DNA of 64,000 bases from Mesodorylaimus sp. YZB2_4 (taxonomy: Eukaryota > Nematoda > Enoplea > Dorylaimida > Dorylaimidae). Under the pieces are notes generated by a model. That model worked only from the letters and a program-made list of their open reading frames with translations. It ran no database searches and had not been told where the DNA came from. The first letter of the stretch is position 1. Each line of letters starts with the position of its first letter. The stretch spans positions 620,001-684,000 of the forward strand of contig JASANH010000183.1 in assembly GCA_030248295.1 (NCBI GenBank). The letters are read 5' to 3'. The position numbers and the translations under genes were made by a program. Positions 43,416-54,723 of this stretch are shown here, piece by piece.

Positions 43416-43963
43416 GTATTACACTGTATTACCGAGCAGAAAAGTTGCTTCTGTAGCAACATTTTTCCCTGATATGGACAAGTATACAGGAGTTTACAGG
43501 TTACATTCACCTTGGTAATATGGTAAAGGTTCCACCGTCAAATCAATACGCCTAAATTTTGGCCAGAGCATATTGTAAGTTTTAAACATAATTTTGACGG
43601 GAGAGCGCAGGAATGGAAAAAATGTTTGCAGTACATTTAACGTTTGCTTTTAAGGAAAGGGCGTTCAATTCGGCAGTTTTAAATTTTACTTATTGTACTT
43701 ATCACATCAACTACGTATCGCATTCGATCCCATCACCACATACCATATTATCGCATAATATCCAAAGATCGGACCACTCTTTCGCTCACTGCAACATATT
43801 ATTTGATTATGTACAAAAAGTATGATTTTTTGGTTCAGTATACTCGTACATACGTATTCGCAAAAAGTCAGTACAAGCACAACAGGGATAAAATTAGAAA
43901 ATGCACAGAGTAATGTGTCTAATTCTACTCGAGTGCGCATAATGGCGAATCATAAAACAGAGA

Positions 43964-44950
43964 TTACCTATTTGATCCTGGCGCCGATGGCTGGCTTCTA
44001 CTTGCGTGTACAGGTGCAACGTCGCCCCCCTTTATCCCCAATAACTCCCTGAACACTCTTTTGTATTCATCACTCCTGGCGTAATATATGTAGAAATTAC
44101 ACCCTATATTTACAACAGCAAATACACCAGCGTAGGCAGAAGTGTGAAACAAAATCGAGGGTCTGACATTGAATTTTGCAGCAAGAAAATTTAATAACGA
44201 ATTCGCAGTCCACCCGACAGCATGAACGCAGGCAAATGTTAACAAAGAGTTCAAAAGCCGATTTTGTCTTAATATCTTCTCACTATTTTGTGTTTTTACA
44301 CGAGTTAGACGTCTAGCTCGCAGATACGCTATAACATATGCGATGATAACTGAAATATTGATGGCAATGCTACTATAATTCCAAAAGGAGAAAGAAAGAC
44401 CACGCAATGACGTTGAAGTGGTGCAAAAAGGAGTAACGATCTTGCGATCTTTATAAAACCAACATAAGCCCCCCACTATGATCCCATACAGCCATGTCAC
44501 GCCATTGATCGCAATGGTATATCGAAACGATAGGTTCTTATAAGGCACGGGCCAACAAAGCGAGACGATTTGATCAATGCCGATGGTTAATATGGATGAT
44601 GTGCCAACGGCTTGGCTAACTATGAATGGTAAACGGATGTAATAACAGGTCTCGCTGGTCATGGCGATGTGATCTAATCCTGGGATGGAGCCAACAGCGG
44701 CAGTGGATCCAGGGATGATGCACTAAACTGGATATGGCGTCACTGAACACTAGGTTTCCCACGAAGATGTTGCAACGATTCTTCCTCAGTTCTGGAGACT
44801 TGATTGTAGCTAGCAGAGTCATGATACTGCCGAATAAGACGCCCACACCACCGATGATAAACAATACTGATAATGGACCGATGTGGACTGTGAAGGGCAG
44901 AAGTGGCAATGGGTGTGGGATGGATGTGTTGTTTTGGGATAAGCCTGGTG
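43964..44950 (-). pseudogene. Srsx-like chemoreceptor pseudogene
   Basis: Close relative of the intact gene at 48352-49350: LPFTVHIGPLSVLFIIGG (TM1), SPELRKNRCN, TIGIDQIVSLCWP at the DRY position (DQI, so the Arg is lost), RVKTQNSEKILRQNRLLNSL before TM6, and NIGCNFYIYYARSDEYKRVF at the end of TM7. Two bases are missing in TM2 near 44725, splitting the frame between VGNLVFSDAISS and the remainder. No ATG is seen where the relative starts: the matching frame reads LSQNNTSIPHP with TTA at the expected position. It is probably non-functional. The C-terminus ends normally in TGA. Confidence 0.82.
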
Positions 44951-45526
44951 AGGATGAAACAGCAGAAATTTTCGAAAAAAGCTGGCAGGGTATTTGAGAT
45001 TTTGATTTGGGGCTGCTGCTTTTACTGAGAAAACAAAATCAATGACATTTTTGCAATACACGAACGATATGCCTGATTTCCTCAGCTCTTCTGGATTGAT
45101 ACGTGAAATAATATCCGCCATCATGGGATAAAAGTTGCTGCCAACTAAATTTCCTGCCTTCCTATCTGTTTGATCAGGGCCATCTGATTAGTCCATTGCC
45201 TCCCATGGATAATACTAGATGTTTCATGACTCTGCAGGATGCCTTGCAGTATACGTAAGTTAGTTTTGAAAATGCTTCTGCTATTACGCGGACATCAGCA
45301 GGGTAGTGACGAGGTCTTCTCGAGACCCTTTCCGCAGCATGGTAACCCATTGCCGTCGTAATTAGTTGCGTCAGAGAAGCATCGATGATCATGGGAGAAT
45401 TTTATTATACCTTCTGCTAATCAGCAGTCTATGGTTTCAGGGAGATGCCAAAGGCGCGAGGTGGCGTCCATGTCATGAAGCTACACAAAGAAAGCAAAAG
45501 CATAAGCAGACGAGAAAATCGCGGGC

Positions 45527-45665
45527 ATTACAACTAGTGCTGCAAATGACGTCGGGTTTTCATTTTGACTTTGACTTTGACGCCGGCCCCAAAATTTTTT
45601 TGACTCGACTTTTTTTGACGGGGCAAAAAAGCTTGATTTTGTCATTGACATTGATTCAAAATTGA
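45527..45665 (+). repeat. GACTTT-rich repeat, copy 1
   Basis: Begins ACAACTAGTGCTGCAAATGA and runs into repeated GACTTT/GACATT units. Matches the inverted segment 46560-46714. Confidence 0.55.
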
Positions 45666-46559
45666 AATTTTTCAAAAATTTTTCAAAGGCTCTGTGGGCA
45701 AGCCAGCCTGTTCCACCTGCAGGTATCACATGTCGTCCGCCCCTCCACAGCCTTACCGCTAGTGCTTACCGTCCCTATATTTTGTGTGGATTTTGAGTTC
45801 GCTTATTATCATACTGAATTTGGCTCAATCCGCTTGCAGTCACATGAATTTCTGTGCCAAGTTGGATAAGTATCAGAAATGCGCCACATTTACACCTTCG
45901 CAGTCTGAAACAAGCTCTAAACCGTCAAAAACTAGGAATTATCGCAAAAAATCCGTGTGCATTTAGGGACTGGGCACCTTATGCTTCAGCTTAAATTAGG
46001 CTCATTCTCATACAATTTGGATGAAATTTGGATTTTTACGGTACGATATTGTACGAAATCGTGATAAGACGCATAAAAGTAAAGTTTTGGCAATTTTAGA
46101 GCCACAGTCTGGATAGTGTCCCATATTCTTTCCGTCAACAACTGGTGATATTAAGCGGACCCGACTGTACTGTATACAGTTACTTCTTTTAATGGGTCAA
46201 AAATTTGATAGCTGACTTTGATCTTACATGCCAGAGACATCAAATAATTGTAGTTATACAACCAGTCTTCAAATAAATTGACTCGTGATATGTAGAATCT
46301 CATATCTGATGTGAGCCTGCTTCCCTTTTGGCATGTGCCTTACGATTTACTGGAATGATTTTATTGGAACAAGAAAAAAGTCAAAACGTATCAAATTATA
46401 AAAACGGTTTGGAACGAAATGCCCGATATTGGAGCAAGCTTTTTGAAATAAGAAACCCAGAGATTTGCAGGAGAAGCCCAACTGAACTGCTGGTCTTGGA
46501 CTAGCGGATTTAAATGGAACTGCATGCATAAATGTCAACATTTTTTGACTTCTCGCAAG

Positions 46560-46714
46560 ATTTTTCACATTGACTTTGACTTTGACACGGGCCTAAAAAA
46601 TTTTTGACTTTGACATTGACTTTTGACATTGACAGGATTTAAAAAAACATACGATTTTGAAAGAATCTTGACTTTGACATTGACGTCAACTGCAACACTA
46701 ATTACAACTATAGC
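46560..46714 (-). repeat. GACTTT-rich repeat, copy 2 (inverted)
   Basis: Read inverted it begins TTGTAATTAGTGTTGCAGTT and continues with GTCAATGTCAAAGTC units. The TAGTGTTGCA-like end resembles hAT termini, but no target duplication was identified. Confidence 0.5.
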
Positions 46715-48243
46715 ACATGCATAAATGTACAGCAAATTTTCAGAACTGGTCGGATCTGCTGCTGCAACAGCTCCAGACGCCACGCTGAATACGGCAAATA
46801 AAACCGTCCATTGGAAATTATACTCATGAGAAAGGCGGAAACTCTTGGCAGAAGGATTTTATCGGTGCTGTTACCGAAAGCTCAAGTTTTCATTACTGTT
46901 GAGGATTTTGCATTTCAGCACTGTGCTCCCCTAGATTTGAAATACATGGATGGTTGTAAAAGTCGTGCAGTCAAGCATAAGCTTGTTGGCACCAAAAGGC
47001 CTGTTGGTTGACAGCCAGGCGGGGCAGGCACTGAATAAAGGCTGGTACGGGTCGTACCGTGATAATTTGGTGTTGGGGTATATTCCTTTGCTACAAAGCG
47101 GCTAGTTTTTGTGAAGGACCTATAAAATTAATCTACAGCTGTCCGACTTATATTCTCCAATTTTTGTAAGATCAGCAACTCTGAAACAGATGGCAAAATT
47201 ACAAGTGTTTACTCTCAGGGCCTCTTATCTTTGAACCCCCTGCCCTTGTAAAACGGACTCATTCAGGGCCTACATAGCTTTAGGTACTCTACTTGATTCT
47301 TTAAAAAATCAGCTTTCTTAAAAGGAGGTGCATGCATCATGGAATTGGGGTTCCTGAATTTGAGGCACCTGCCATTGGCTGCACAGTTTCATACTCGAAA
47401 AACTGAATCTCCTTGCCTGTAATTTTCCGGAGCGTTGCTGCCGTTGGGGTAACACACTTTCATTCGATTCGGACAAATCTGTTCTACTATCTTCTCTCAT
47501 CCATCCCTCTCTTCTCAAATTTTGTTAGTTTTTTGTGCAAGACATGTGTCCAATTTGTACAATTATCTACTGTATGACCATGGATCTTTAAAGATGAATT
47601 AGCAATCTCTCATGCCCAAATCGCAGCCACATACAGTACTTCTCTGATCACATATAGCAAATAGGAATAAACGGATTCCTGGCAGACTGGGGTATTAAAT
47701 GCTCGATACTAAATTAACTGCGAGCCAGATGTGGCCAGGATGTTATTTGTCTTGATCGAAATCTTGGCATTGCTTCAAGTCTGTAGCTTGTGCGCATGCT
47801 ACAGACTTGAATAGATTGCAGTGATAGATACATACGGTATGCTTAACATCAGCCGTCAAAATGTTTATGCAGTAAAATGCAACAACACAGAAATTTAAGA
47901 AACCTTGCACCCACAACAATACAGTATGCTGCTGTAAATAAAGCTCAAACTACCTTTGTAAAATTTCAAGACTACGTAAATAATACCACGATAAACAAAT
48001 GACAGGACCTTCGCATGTCATGCTCACGAGTCAGCTTAAAATACGGATACAAATTCGTTCACGGTCAAGCCTATATCACGATATTGGGACATTTTGCGAT
48101 TAGGTCAGATCTTGTTTACCATGAGCAGTCATCAGAAAAGCATTCGAATTTTATACAGTGTCCCCCTAAACTCTTTGCAATTTAAAAAATTTCAAGAAAT
48201 TTATTAATTGCCTGATAAAGAACATTTCTTTTGCACATTTTAC

Positions 48244-48346
48244 AGTAGCAGAATATGAAAAAGAATATGAAAAGCTGCCTGAGGCAGCTTTTCATATTCT
48301 GCTACTATAAGAGGCGACGATAAGAGGCAGCCTGCCTCTTATCGTT
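48244..48346. repeat. Two adjacent perfect hairpins next to a receptor stop codon
   Basis: Hairpin 1 has 17-bp arms GAATATGAAAAGCTGCC (48263-48279) and their inverse (48283-48299), with a 3-nt loop. The left arm is partly duplicated upstream, so a longer alternative pairing (AGTAGCAGAATATGAAA with its inverse) is also possible. Hairpin 2 has 14-bp arms ACGATAAGAGGCAG (48317-48330) and their inverse (48332-48345). They lie just downstream of the minus-strand receptor stop, so they would fall in its 3' UTR. Confidence 0.85.
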
Positions 48347-48351
48347 AGCCT

Positions 48352-49350
48352 TCACCTATCGCTAACGGGCACTGACTTAATGCTCCTGCTAGGAGCTTGT
48401 ACAATCTCAACATCATTCGTCTTAATCCCCAACAGCTTTCTAAAAACTCGTCTATATTCATCACTCCGCGCATAATATATATAAAAATTACACCCAACAT
48501 TTACGGTTGCAAATACACCAGCGTAAGCAGAAGCGTGAAAAATGATAGCAGGACTGGCTTTGAGTATGTTTACCAAAAATATTATTAATGAAGTTGAGGT
48601 CCAACCACCGATATAAACGCAAGCAAATGTTAATAAAGAGTTCAAAATTCGATTCTGCCTTAATATCTTTTCACTGTTTTGAGTTTTCACTCGCGTCAGT
48701 CGTCTCGCTCGAATATAAGCTATAGCATAACTTAAAATAACCAAAACATTGATTGCTATACTGCTATAGTTCCAAAACGAAAATGCGGCGCCTCGAAGAG
48801 ACGATGGAGTTGTGCAAAAGGGTACCATAACCTTGGGATCTTTGTATAAGCAGCCCAACCCTCCACTTACTAGACCATATCCCCACGCTACACCATTGAC
48901 CATCACGGTATAACGCGACGATAGGTTTTTATATACCATAGGCCAGCAGAGGGAAATGATTCGATCAAGCCCTATGGTCAGTATGGACATGCAGCTAGCG
49001 CATTGACTGACTATGAATGGCAATCGAAGGTAAAAACACGCCTCATTGGTCATGACAACGGAATCCAAGCCTAGACTGGACCCGATAGCGGCAGTTACGC
49101 CAGATATAATATACACAAAGCTGGATATAATATCACTGAAAACCAAATTTCCGACGAGGGTGTTACAGCGATTTTTCCTTAGCTCAGGTGACTTTAAAAT
49201 GGCTAAAAGGGTCATTACGCTTCCAAATAAGGCCCCGAGCCCTCCGACAATGAACATAGCCGCTAAAGGGGCGATGTAGACTGTGAATGGCAGAAGTGGT
49301 TTGACAGGGACAACTTGGGAAGGACCAAAGGCTGAAGAGTTGTTGGCCAT
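48352..49350 (-). CDS. Srsx-like seven-transmembrane chemoreceptor (intact)
   Basis: A complete single-exon frame of 332 residues with seven hydrophobic segments. TM1 contains PLAAMFIVGGLGALFGSV, followed by SPELRKNRCN. The DRY position reads GLDRIISLCWP. A Cys pair (CFYLR before TM3, PFCTT before TM5) suits the extracellular disulfide. The third intracellular loop is basic (RARRLTRVKTQNSEK), and TM7 ends NVGCNFYIYYARSDEYRRVF. NNSS near the N-terminus is a glycosylation site. It is the intact sister of the pseudogene at 43964 and belongs to a subfamily distinct from the 8855-type receptors. Expected in sensory-cell membranes with an unknown ligand. Two strong hairpins lie immediately after the stop. 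The start is the ATG giving MANNSS, the same beginning as other family members. Confidence 0.88.
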   Translation of the reverse strand: MANNSSAFGPSQVVPVKPLLPFTVYIAPLAAMFIVGGLGALFGSVMTLLAILKSPELRKNRCNTLVGNLVFSDIISSFVYIISGVTAAIGSSLGLDSVVMTNEACFYLRLPFIVSQCASCMSILTIGLDRIISLCWPMVYKNLSSRYTVMVNGVAWGYGLVSGGLGCLYKDPKVMVPFCTTPSSLRGAAFSFWNYSSIAINVLVILSYAIAYIRARRLTRVKTQNSEKILRQNRILNSLLTFACVYIGGWTSTSLIIFLVNILKASPAIIFHASAYAGVFATVNVGCNFYIYYARSDEYRRVFRKLLGIKTNDVEIVQAPSRSIKSVPVSDR

Positions 49351-50023
49351 GGCTTACTAATGATACTGTAGCGAGTTTAGGGGCAATGAGCAAGCAGGCC
49401 AGTGACGGCAAATAGGTCAACGACACTGAAAGCGTAATTACATGTATAAGTTTCGCGATCCAGAAAGCGCGTCCTGTTTTTTTTCCTGGAGGGGTTAGTT
49501 GCTATGCTTATGACCTATAGCACTTTTAATCAATATGTGTTTCATCTCCAACTTAGAACTGTGCCGACTGCTCCCTGTGCCAACTAATTCCGAACAATCT
49601 TTACAGTATATCAGCGTACCTTTCCTATTTCTCGGCGGCTACATCTTCTTATCTCCCATCTTTAAAGGTAAGTCGTTTTCTAAGATCCTTAGTTCTCTTC
49701 GTAGAGCTGTCAGGTAAACGCACCCTCGTTATTACGACCCCCGTCATTATTGGCCCGAGCAACATGACCTGGAAAATTCTCTTGGCAAAGGTATTCGTAC
49801 ATATTCTTGTGACCTTGAGCAGGTGCCCTCGTAAGTTTGCACTGAAAGGTGACAGCTCAAGAAAAACGTGGGGGTGCGCTAACGATAAGCATGAAAGCAG
49901 GTGTCGGCAGACATATGAGTAGTTACTAGTTTGCTGTATTTATACTTGATACCAAGACTGACAACGCGATTGACAAATCAAGGCGTGTGGCTTTTCAGAA
50001 TGATCTATAGTGCGGTAGACAGT
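49351..50023. other. No gene; receptor flanks
   Basis: Intergenic space between two minus-strand receptors; holds the presumed promoter of the 48352-49350 gene. No shared promoter blocks were identified with the 8855-type upstream region. Confidence 0.4.
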
Positions 50024-51034
50024 TCACAGTGCAACCACGATGGCAGCAGATTTGCTTACCGCAACGCTAGTTACAGCAGCTTGAACAGAAACACGAGTCA
50101 CACCATGATTTTTACAATGCAATAACTTTCTCATTGCAATGCGATATTTCTCACTGCAAGCATAATAAACAAAACAGTTGCACACAATATTCAAGTTTGA
50201 AAACAAGCCCACATAGAAAGAAGAATGGAAAATGATTGCTTGTGTCGCTGATGTAACGTCGACCAGAAATAAGACCAGCATAGTCACTATCCAGTCCGTG
50301 ATATAAATCGATGCGCAAATAACTAAAGGAGTCAGCAGTCGATTACTACGTAGTACCTGATCGTTATTACTCGATTTCCTCTTAGCCAACGACTTTGCTT
50401 TATAATAAGCGAAAGCATAGGAGATTACGACTAAAATATTGATAGCAATGTTTGAGGCGTTCCAAAATGCTAATGACATGCTGCGCATATACGTGTATGC
50501 TACGCACATCGGAACACTTTCATCGGGATCTTTATACAGAAAGCCCAAAATCACGTGGAGCCCACCAATAAGCCACGGGAAGGCATTGACTGCGATCACG
50601 TAACTTTTTGAAAGATTCTTGTAAAACAAGGGCCACCACAAGGAGACCATGCGATCCACACCAATGGCCAGCACCATCAAGGAGCCAGCATCGAATGAGA
50701 ATAAGAAAGGGATAATCACATAGAAACACATCTCGTTAGCCACGGCTAATGATGCCAGCCCTTTGAAAGTAGCATGCAGACCATTTACAGCGCACACGAT
50801 AAATGCTGCGCCCGAAATAGCGTCAGCCAAGGCTCGATTACCGACAAATATATTGCATTGATTATTCTTAAGATCGGGCGTCTTGATCAATGCCATCACG
50901 ATCATCACGTTACCAAATATAGCAGCAATACCACCAAAAATAAAAATTATGCTGAGCGGCCAGATATGTATGTCGAATGGTTCAGGCAGATCTCGAGAAA
51001 TGTTTAGACTGTGAGTTGTATTTGTGTGGTCCAT
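50024..51034 (-). CDS. Srsx-like seven-transmembrane chemoreceptor (intact)
   Basis: A complete single-exon frame of 336 residues in the 8855 subfamily: IHIWPLSIIFIFGGIAAIFG (TM1), KTPDLKNNQCN, GVDRMVSLWWPLFYKNLSK at the end of TM3, and SSNNDQVLRSNRLLTPLVIC into TM6. TM7 ends NIVCNCFVYYACSEKYRIAM, so the usual NVGCNFYVYYARSEEYR is altered at several positions (F to C, R to C). TM6 reads YITDWIVTM where relatives have YIAGWMVTM, placing an Asp in the membrane segment. These changes suggest relaxed or shifted selection, though the frame is open. Three N-glycosylation sites occur in the first dozen residues. The start is the first ATG, giving MDHTNTTHS. Confidence 0.86.
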   Translation of the reverse strand: MDHTNTTHSLNISRDLPEPFDIHIWPLSIIFIFGGIAAIFGNVMIVMALIKTPDLKNNQCNIFVGNRALADAISGAAFIVCAVNGLHATFKGLASLAVANEMCFYVIIPFLFSFDAGSLMVLAIGVDRMVSLWWPLFYKNLSKSYVIAVNAFPWLIGGLHVILGFLYKDPDESVPMCVAYTYMRSMSLAFWNASNIAINILVVISYAFAYYKAKSLAKRKSSNNDQVLRSNRLLTPLVICASIYITDWIVTMLVLFLVDVTSATQAIIFHSSFYVGLFSNLNIVCNCFVYYACSEKYRIAMRKLLHCKNHGVTRVSVQAAVTSVAVSKSAAIVVAL

Positions 51035-53939
51035 CGTGACACTACGTTTTTGAATGTATCGAGTTTCCCTTGGGCACTGAGTGAGTGATCTCGATTGAGC
51101 CCTTTGACATCGATATTAGCTGACGCTAAAGTATGCCGACGCTATTGGAGAAAATGCGATTGGGTGCTACCTGAGGATTACTCTATACACTTTTCAAAGC
51201 GATCAATAAAGCAGCTGTGTGCAAAAGCAGCTATTGTAGGCGTTGCCACTCAATCTTAGGTTACTTTTATCTTGAATCTTTTGTGATAAATATATTGATA
51301 GCGCACCTGTGCCCTCGTGTTGTTTTCTAAAACAGCAGGAAGTATTCACCTTGTGTGACTTGGACCAGATGTCTTCTTTGAATACAATGTTTATCAAACT
51401 CGTTTCAACAGAAAATACTGTTAAGGTGCCAAGGCTCCCAGCGGAATGTCACGAATAAAATGCACCAATATTAGGTGCATAAAGTAACAAAGAACAAGCG
51501 TGGAAGGTTCTATCACATTCTCGCAGCCTAGATGTTAGCTTACTCCGCAGCTCGCACTGAGCATAGGTGAAGGGTCCGGTCGTATCTCGACCTCACGATT
51601 GACTACATATTATCTGAGGGGGCAAGGGAGAAGAGTCTTTGCAATTCGGTGCCGCAAACTTGCAGTATTTCCAAAAAATCTGTTATGACAGACTCGAAAC
51701 TTTTAGACCAGCAAATGCACACAGTGGAACCATGGCTTAGGATGGGTGGTCTACTCGGCCACAAGGAAAGGAGAGGGGGCAGGACATGCTGACATAAGCA
51801 ATGCACAGTGTACTCGCATACATACAGTATGAATGCATTGAGATGGCAGCATAAAAGCCACAAAGCTTGTGTTCTGTGCACTGCTGCTGTTCAGACAGGC
51901 TCTCCAAAGCATACCAGCCCTGCTGTTTCACACGAGCAACCTGAATAATGTTACGCCAAAGCTGTAGCGCTGCGAGTAAAGTGCTATGGCTTATCGTTAC
52001 ATGCCTATGCCTGGGCAGATTTTTTTTGGAATAATAAGACCGTTTTTCGTTTTTTGCTACAAACTAGTTTGGCTTAAAACACTTGTTCCTACATAGATAA
52101 ACTGAGAGAATTGGGTGACTACCATACGCCTTCTTCCAACCCTCTGAAAACCATAAACCTAAAATGGAACGTGAGCCTGCGTCCCTGAGATTACTTGCAA
52201 GGACACCTTACTGATCGATCATTTCATAGTCAGAAACTCTTACCGAGGGAAGGCACTGATATTGCGAAAATGTAATTAGATACACTATACAGGCGGCAGG
52301 AAAACAACAAAAGTACTTCTTTTATGCCTCTACTGTATCATACCTGATACCTTATCTTCGGCTGGGCAAAGATTTCTATGACTACCCTCATATGTCTTGT
52401 TCACAATAACGTTCCTTTGTCCCTTAGAAAGAAGAGAACCAAACACCAAGAATTTTAACCCGTGAAGGACCCGAACTGAGAGCCTCAAGGCCGCAAAGTT
52501 AACGTGATCTCAGGAAGCCACGCTCTGCCACAACTCGCGATTCACTGCAAAGAAGATACAGAATTTGCAGAAGGCGAGCAGAGCAAGGACCAAATGGAAC
52601 AGCTTGTCGAAGCCGAAGCCAGCCCAGGGAGGACTCGGTGATGTTCGAGGTGCTCTGAACTTTTATTTCACCAGACCAGCCCCACCGAAGCTAAACGGAA
52701 CGCTAAGGATTCAAAAATCGTATCAAATTATTATTTGGACGAATGTTTCTCAACAATTTCACTCCGCATCGAATAAAACATGTCCTGCCCACGGAAGCTC
52801 TCTACATCATTTATATGGGCTCACATTCTACCGGCAAATTTATTTGGGTGCACCAAACTTATCTTTGTGAGAGCCCGCTTAGCCTAGCCAATCAATGGCG
52901 CCGCACTCAACCTTCATTTTTTAAGCTGGGTGGTTTCTTTGAGTTGCTATGCATTTGAAGCTGTTTTTATTGCAAAACAGTATCCTTTTCGCCAATTTGT
53001 GCCTTGGCCTCCTCTTGAAATTTAATTGTAGTCATAAGGTGTTAGGATACCTGCGTACAGCTTGGACTAGCGATCCAAGTGTGCGCGGCTGGCAGAGGAT
53101 AACAGAAGATTTGGGAAATCCCCTGGTGGTCTTGTGAGGGATATAGTGTTCGATATATCGTGTGATCAGATCTTTTATGCCTGTCGTCGACACTGCCCTG
53201 CTATGTTATGTTGTGTTGCCTCGTGTGGCTGTCTCAATAAATCTCTCTCTTCCATTGGTTTGTCTTATCGTTACGGAAAGTCACGCCTCACGGCATCCTA
53301 CAGTCTGTCGCTTTCTGCTCATCAAGCTAGGGTTTTTGGATCAAGTGCTCTTACTAAGTAACCATGTTTAGAGCGATCAACGTGGTGTTTTTGTCGTCAG
53401 CAAATCACGTTTCCACGAATCACGAACCATGGACGACAAATGCCTTACAGCGACACTTTATTGTAGACATAGATATTAGAAGCTTTTGATGCTTGCGACT
53501 GCCGCGCGATGGATTCAAGGCTCACATTACAGCCCAGGAGACGCATCGTCGATTTGTGACTTTACGATTCTTTCCTTTTTATGCCTAGTCCGCTTCCCTG
53601 TGGCTTATTCTTCGTTTCTGTCTCTGACTAGAGTGGTGCCACTTGTTTTACGTGTATACTTAGAGGAATACGTGTATTTCTGGCCAATCCTGGGTGTCGA
53701 TTCAATGAGGGGACAAAGACTGCGGCGAGAGACAACGAGCTTACGGCTCAAGCTTGAAAAATAAAAATTGCTCAGAAAGCCTTCTAGATAATGCACTATA
53801 ATAAGTACTACATTCAATAAGAATTCAAGATTAATAAACAAAATATTAGCTCTGGTAAGGTCACTGTTCTTGTTACTCTTGTTACTGAACGTCGAGATAT
53901 AAAAAAACTTGAGCAATATACAGTATTTGTCAACAAACT
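51035..53939. other. No gene recognised; one dispersed repeat
   Basis: Contains a repeat (52100-52410) also seen at 63655-63970. Short frames at 52565-53137 look weakly protein-like but have no domain and overlap in several frames. A box-B-like inverted CAGTTCGGGTCC sits near 52465 without a full tRNA fold. Confidence 0.4.
52100..52410 (+). repeat. Dispersed repeat family S, copy 1
   Basis: About 300 bp similar in direct orientation to 63655-63970. Shared blocks: TACGCCTTCTTC, ATAGTCAGAAACTCT, ATACAGGCGGCAGGAAAA and CTTGTTCACAA. No coding content. Confidence 0.65.
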
Positions 53940-54723
53940 GGCCATAGTGGACCCCATTTCGGGCGCAGCATTTATCGTTTGCGCCGTAAATGGTCTGAAT
54001 GCTGCTTTCAAAGGGGTGGAATGAGTGGCTGTGACCAACGAACTGTGTCTCTATCTGTATATCCCGTTCATACTCGCATTCGATGCTGGCTCGTTGATGG
54101 TGCTGGCCATCGGAGTGGATCGCATGGTCTCCTTGTGGTGGCCCTTGTTTTACAAGAATCTTTCCAAAACTTACGTGATCGCAGTCAACGCTCTGTCATG
54201 GCTCTTCGGCGGGGTAAGTGTAATTTTAGGCTATATATATAAAGATCCGAATGAAATCGTCCCATCCTGCGCCCTACTAACATCCATGCGCAGTGTGTCA
54301 TTGGCATTTTAGAATGACTCCAAGATTGTCATCAATGTGTTGGTGGTAGCCTGCTATGCTAGTGCGTATCGAAGGGCCAAGTCGTTAGCCAAGGCTCCAT
54401 CGAGCAACAATGATCAGATATTGCGCGATAATCGATTGCTGACCTCGCTGATCATTTGTGTATCGATCTATATCGCGGGCTGGATGGTCACCATGCTGGT
54501 CATATTTCTGGTCAACATAACCTCAGCACCGCCGACAGTCATCTTTCACTGTTCCATGTACGTGGGAATACTGGCTCATGTAAATGTGGGCTGCAATTTT
54601 TATGTGTATTATTCCGCAGCCAAGAATATCGGGGGGGGGGGGGGGGTACTTGCTGTACCAGGTGCTGCCGCAACACGCGCGGCAGTCAAATCAGTGTCAG
54701 TTATACCGAAATCACTTTCTTGA
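53940..54723 (+). pseudogene. Srsx-like chemoreceptor pseudogene, N-terminally truncated
   Basis: Starts abruptly within TM2 (LAIVDPISGAAFIVCAV) and then closely follows the 8855 gene to its end. Disruptions: TGA after FKGVE near 54023, TAG after SVSLAF near 54310, and a run of sixteen G (54631-54646) replacing the codons for EYRKAFRRL near the C-terminus, after CNFYVYY. TM1 and the start are missing. The C-terminal tail (AAVKSVSVIPKSLS) and about 200 bp of 3' flank still resemble those of the 8855 gene, so the duplication included downstream sequence. Confidence 0.88.

Larger units (their letters stand above)
44951..48246. other. No gene recognised; inverted GACTTT repeats
   Basis: No frame shows a domain. 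Two inverted, related segments rich in GACTTT/GACATT units occur at 45527-45665 and 46560-46714. The remainder is AT-rich flank of the two receptors. Confidence 0.4.

Noticed and set aside
44819..45124. Minus frame upstream of the receptor pseudogene (MMADIISRINPEELRK)
   Set aside because: Out of frame with the receptor and no domain; probably a chance frame in the 5' flank.
52565..53137. Chain of short plus-strand frames with a hydrophobic leader at 52949
   Set aside because: Frames overlap without conserved motifs or clear splice sites.
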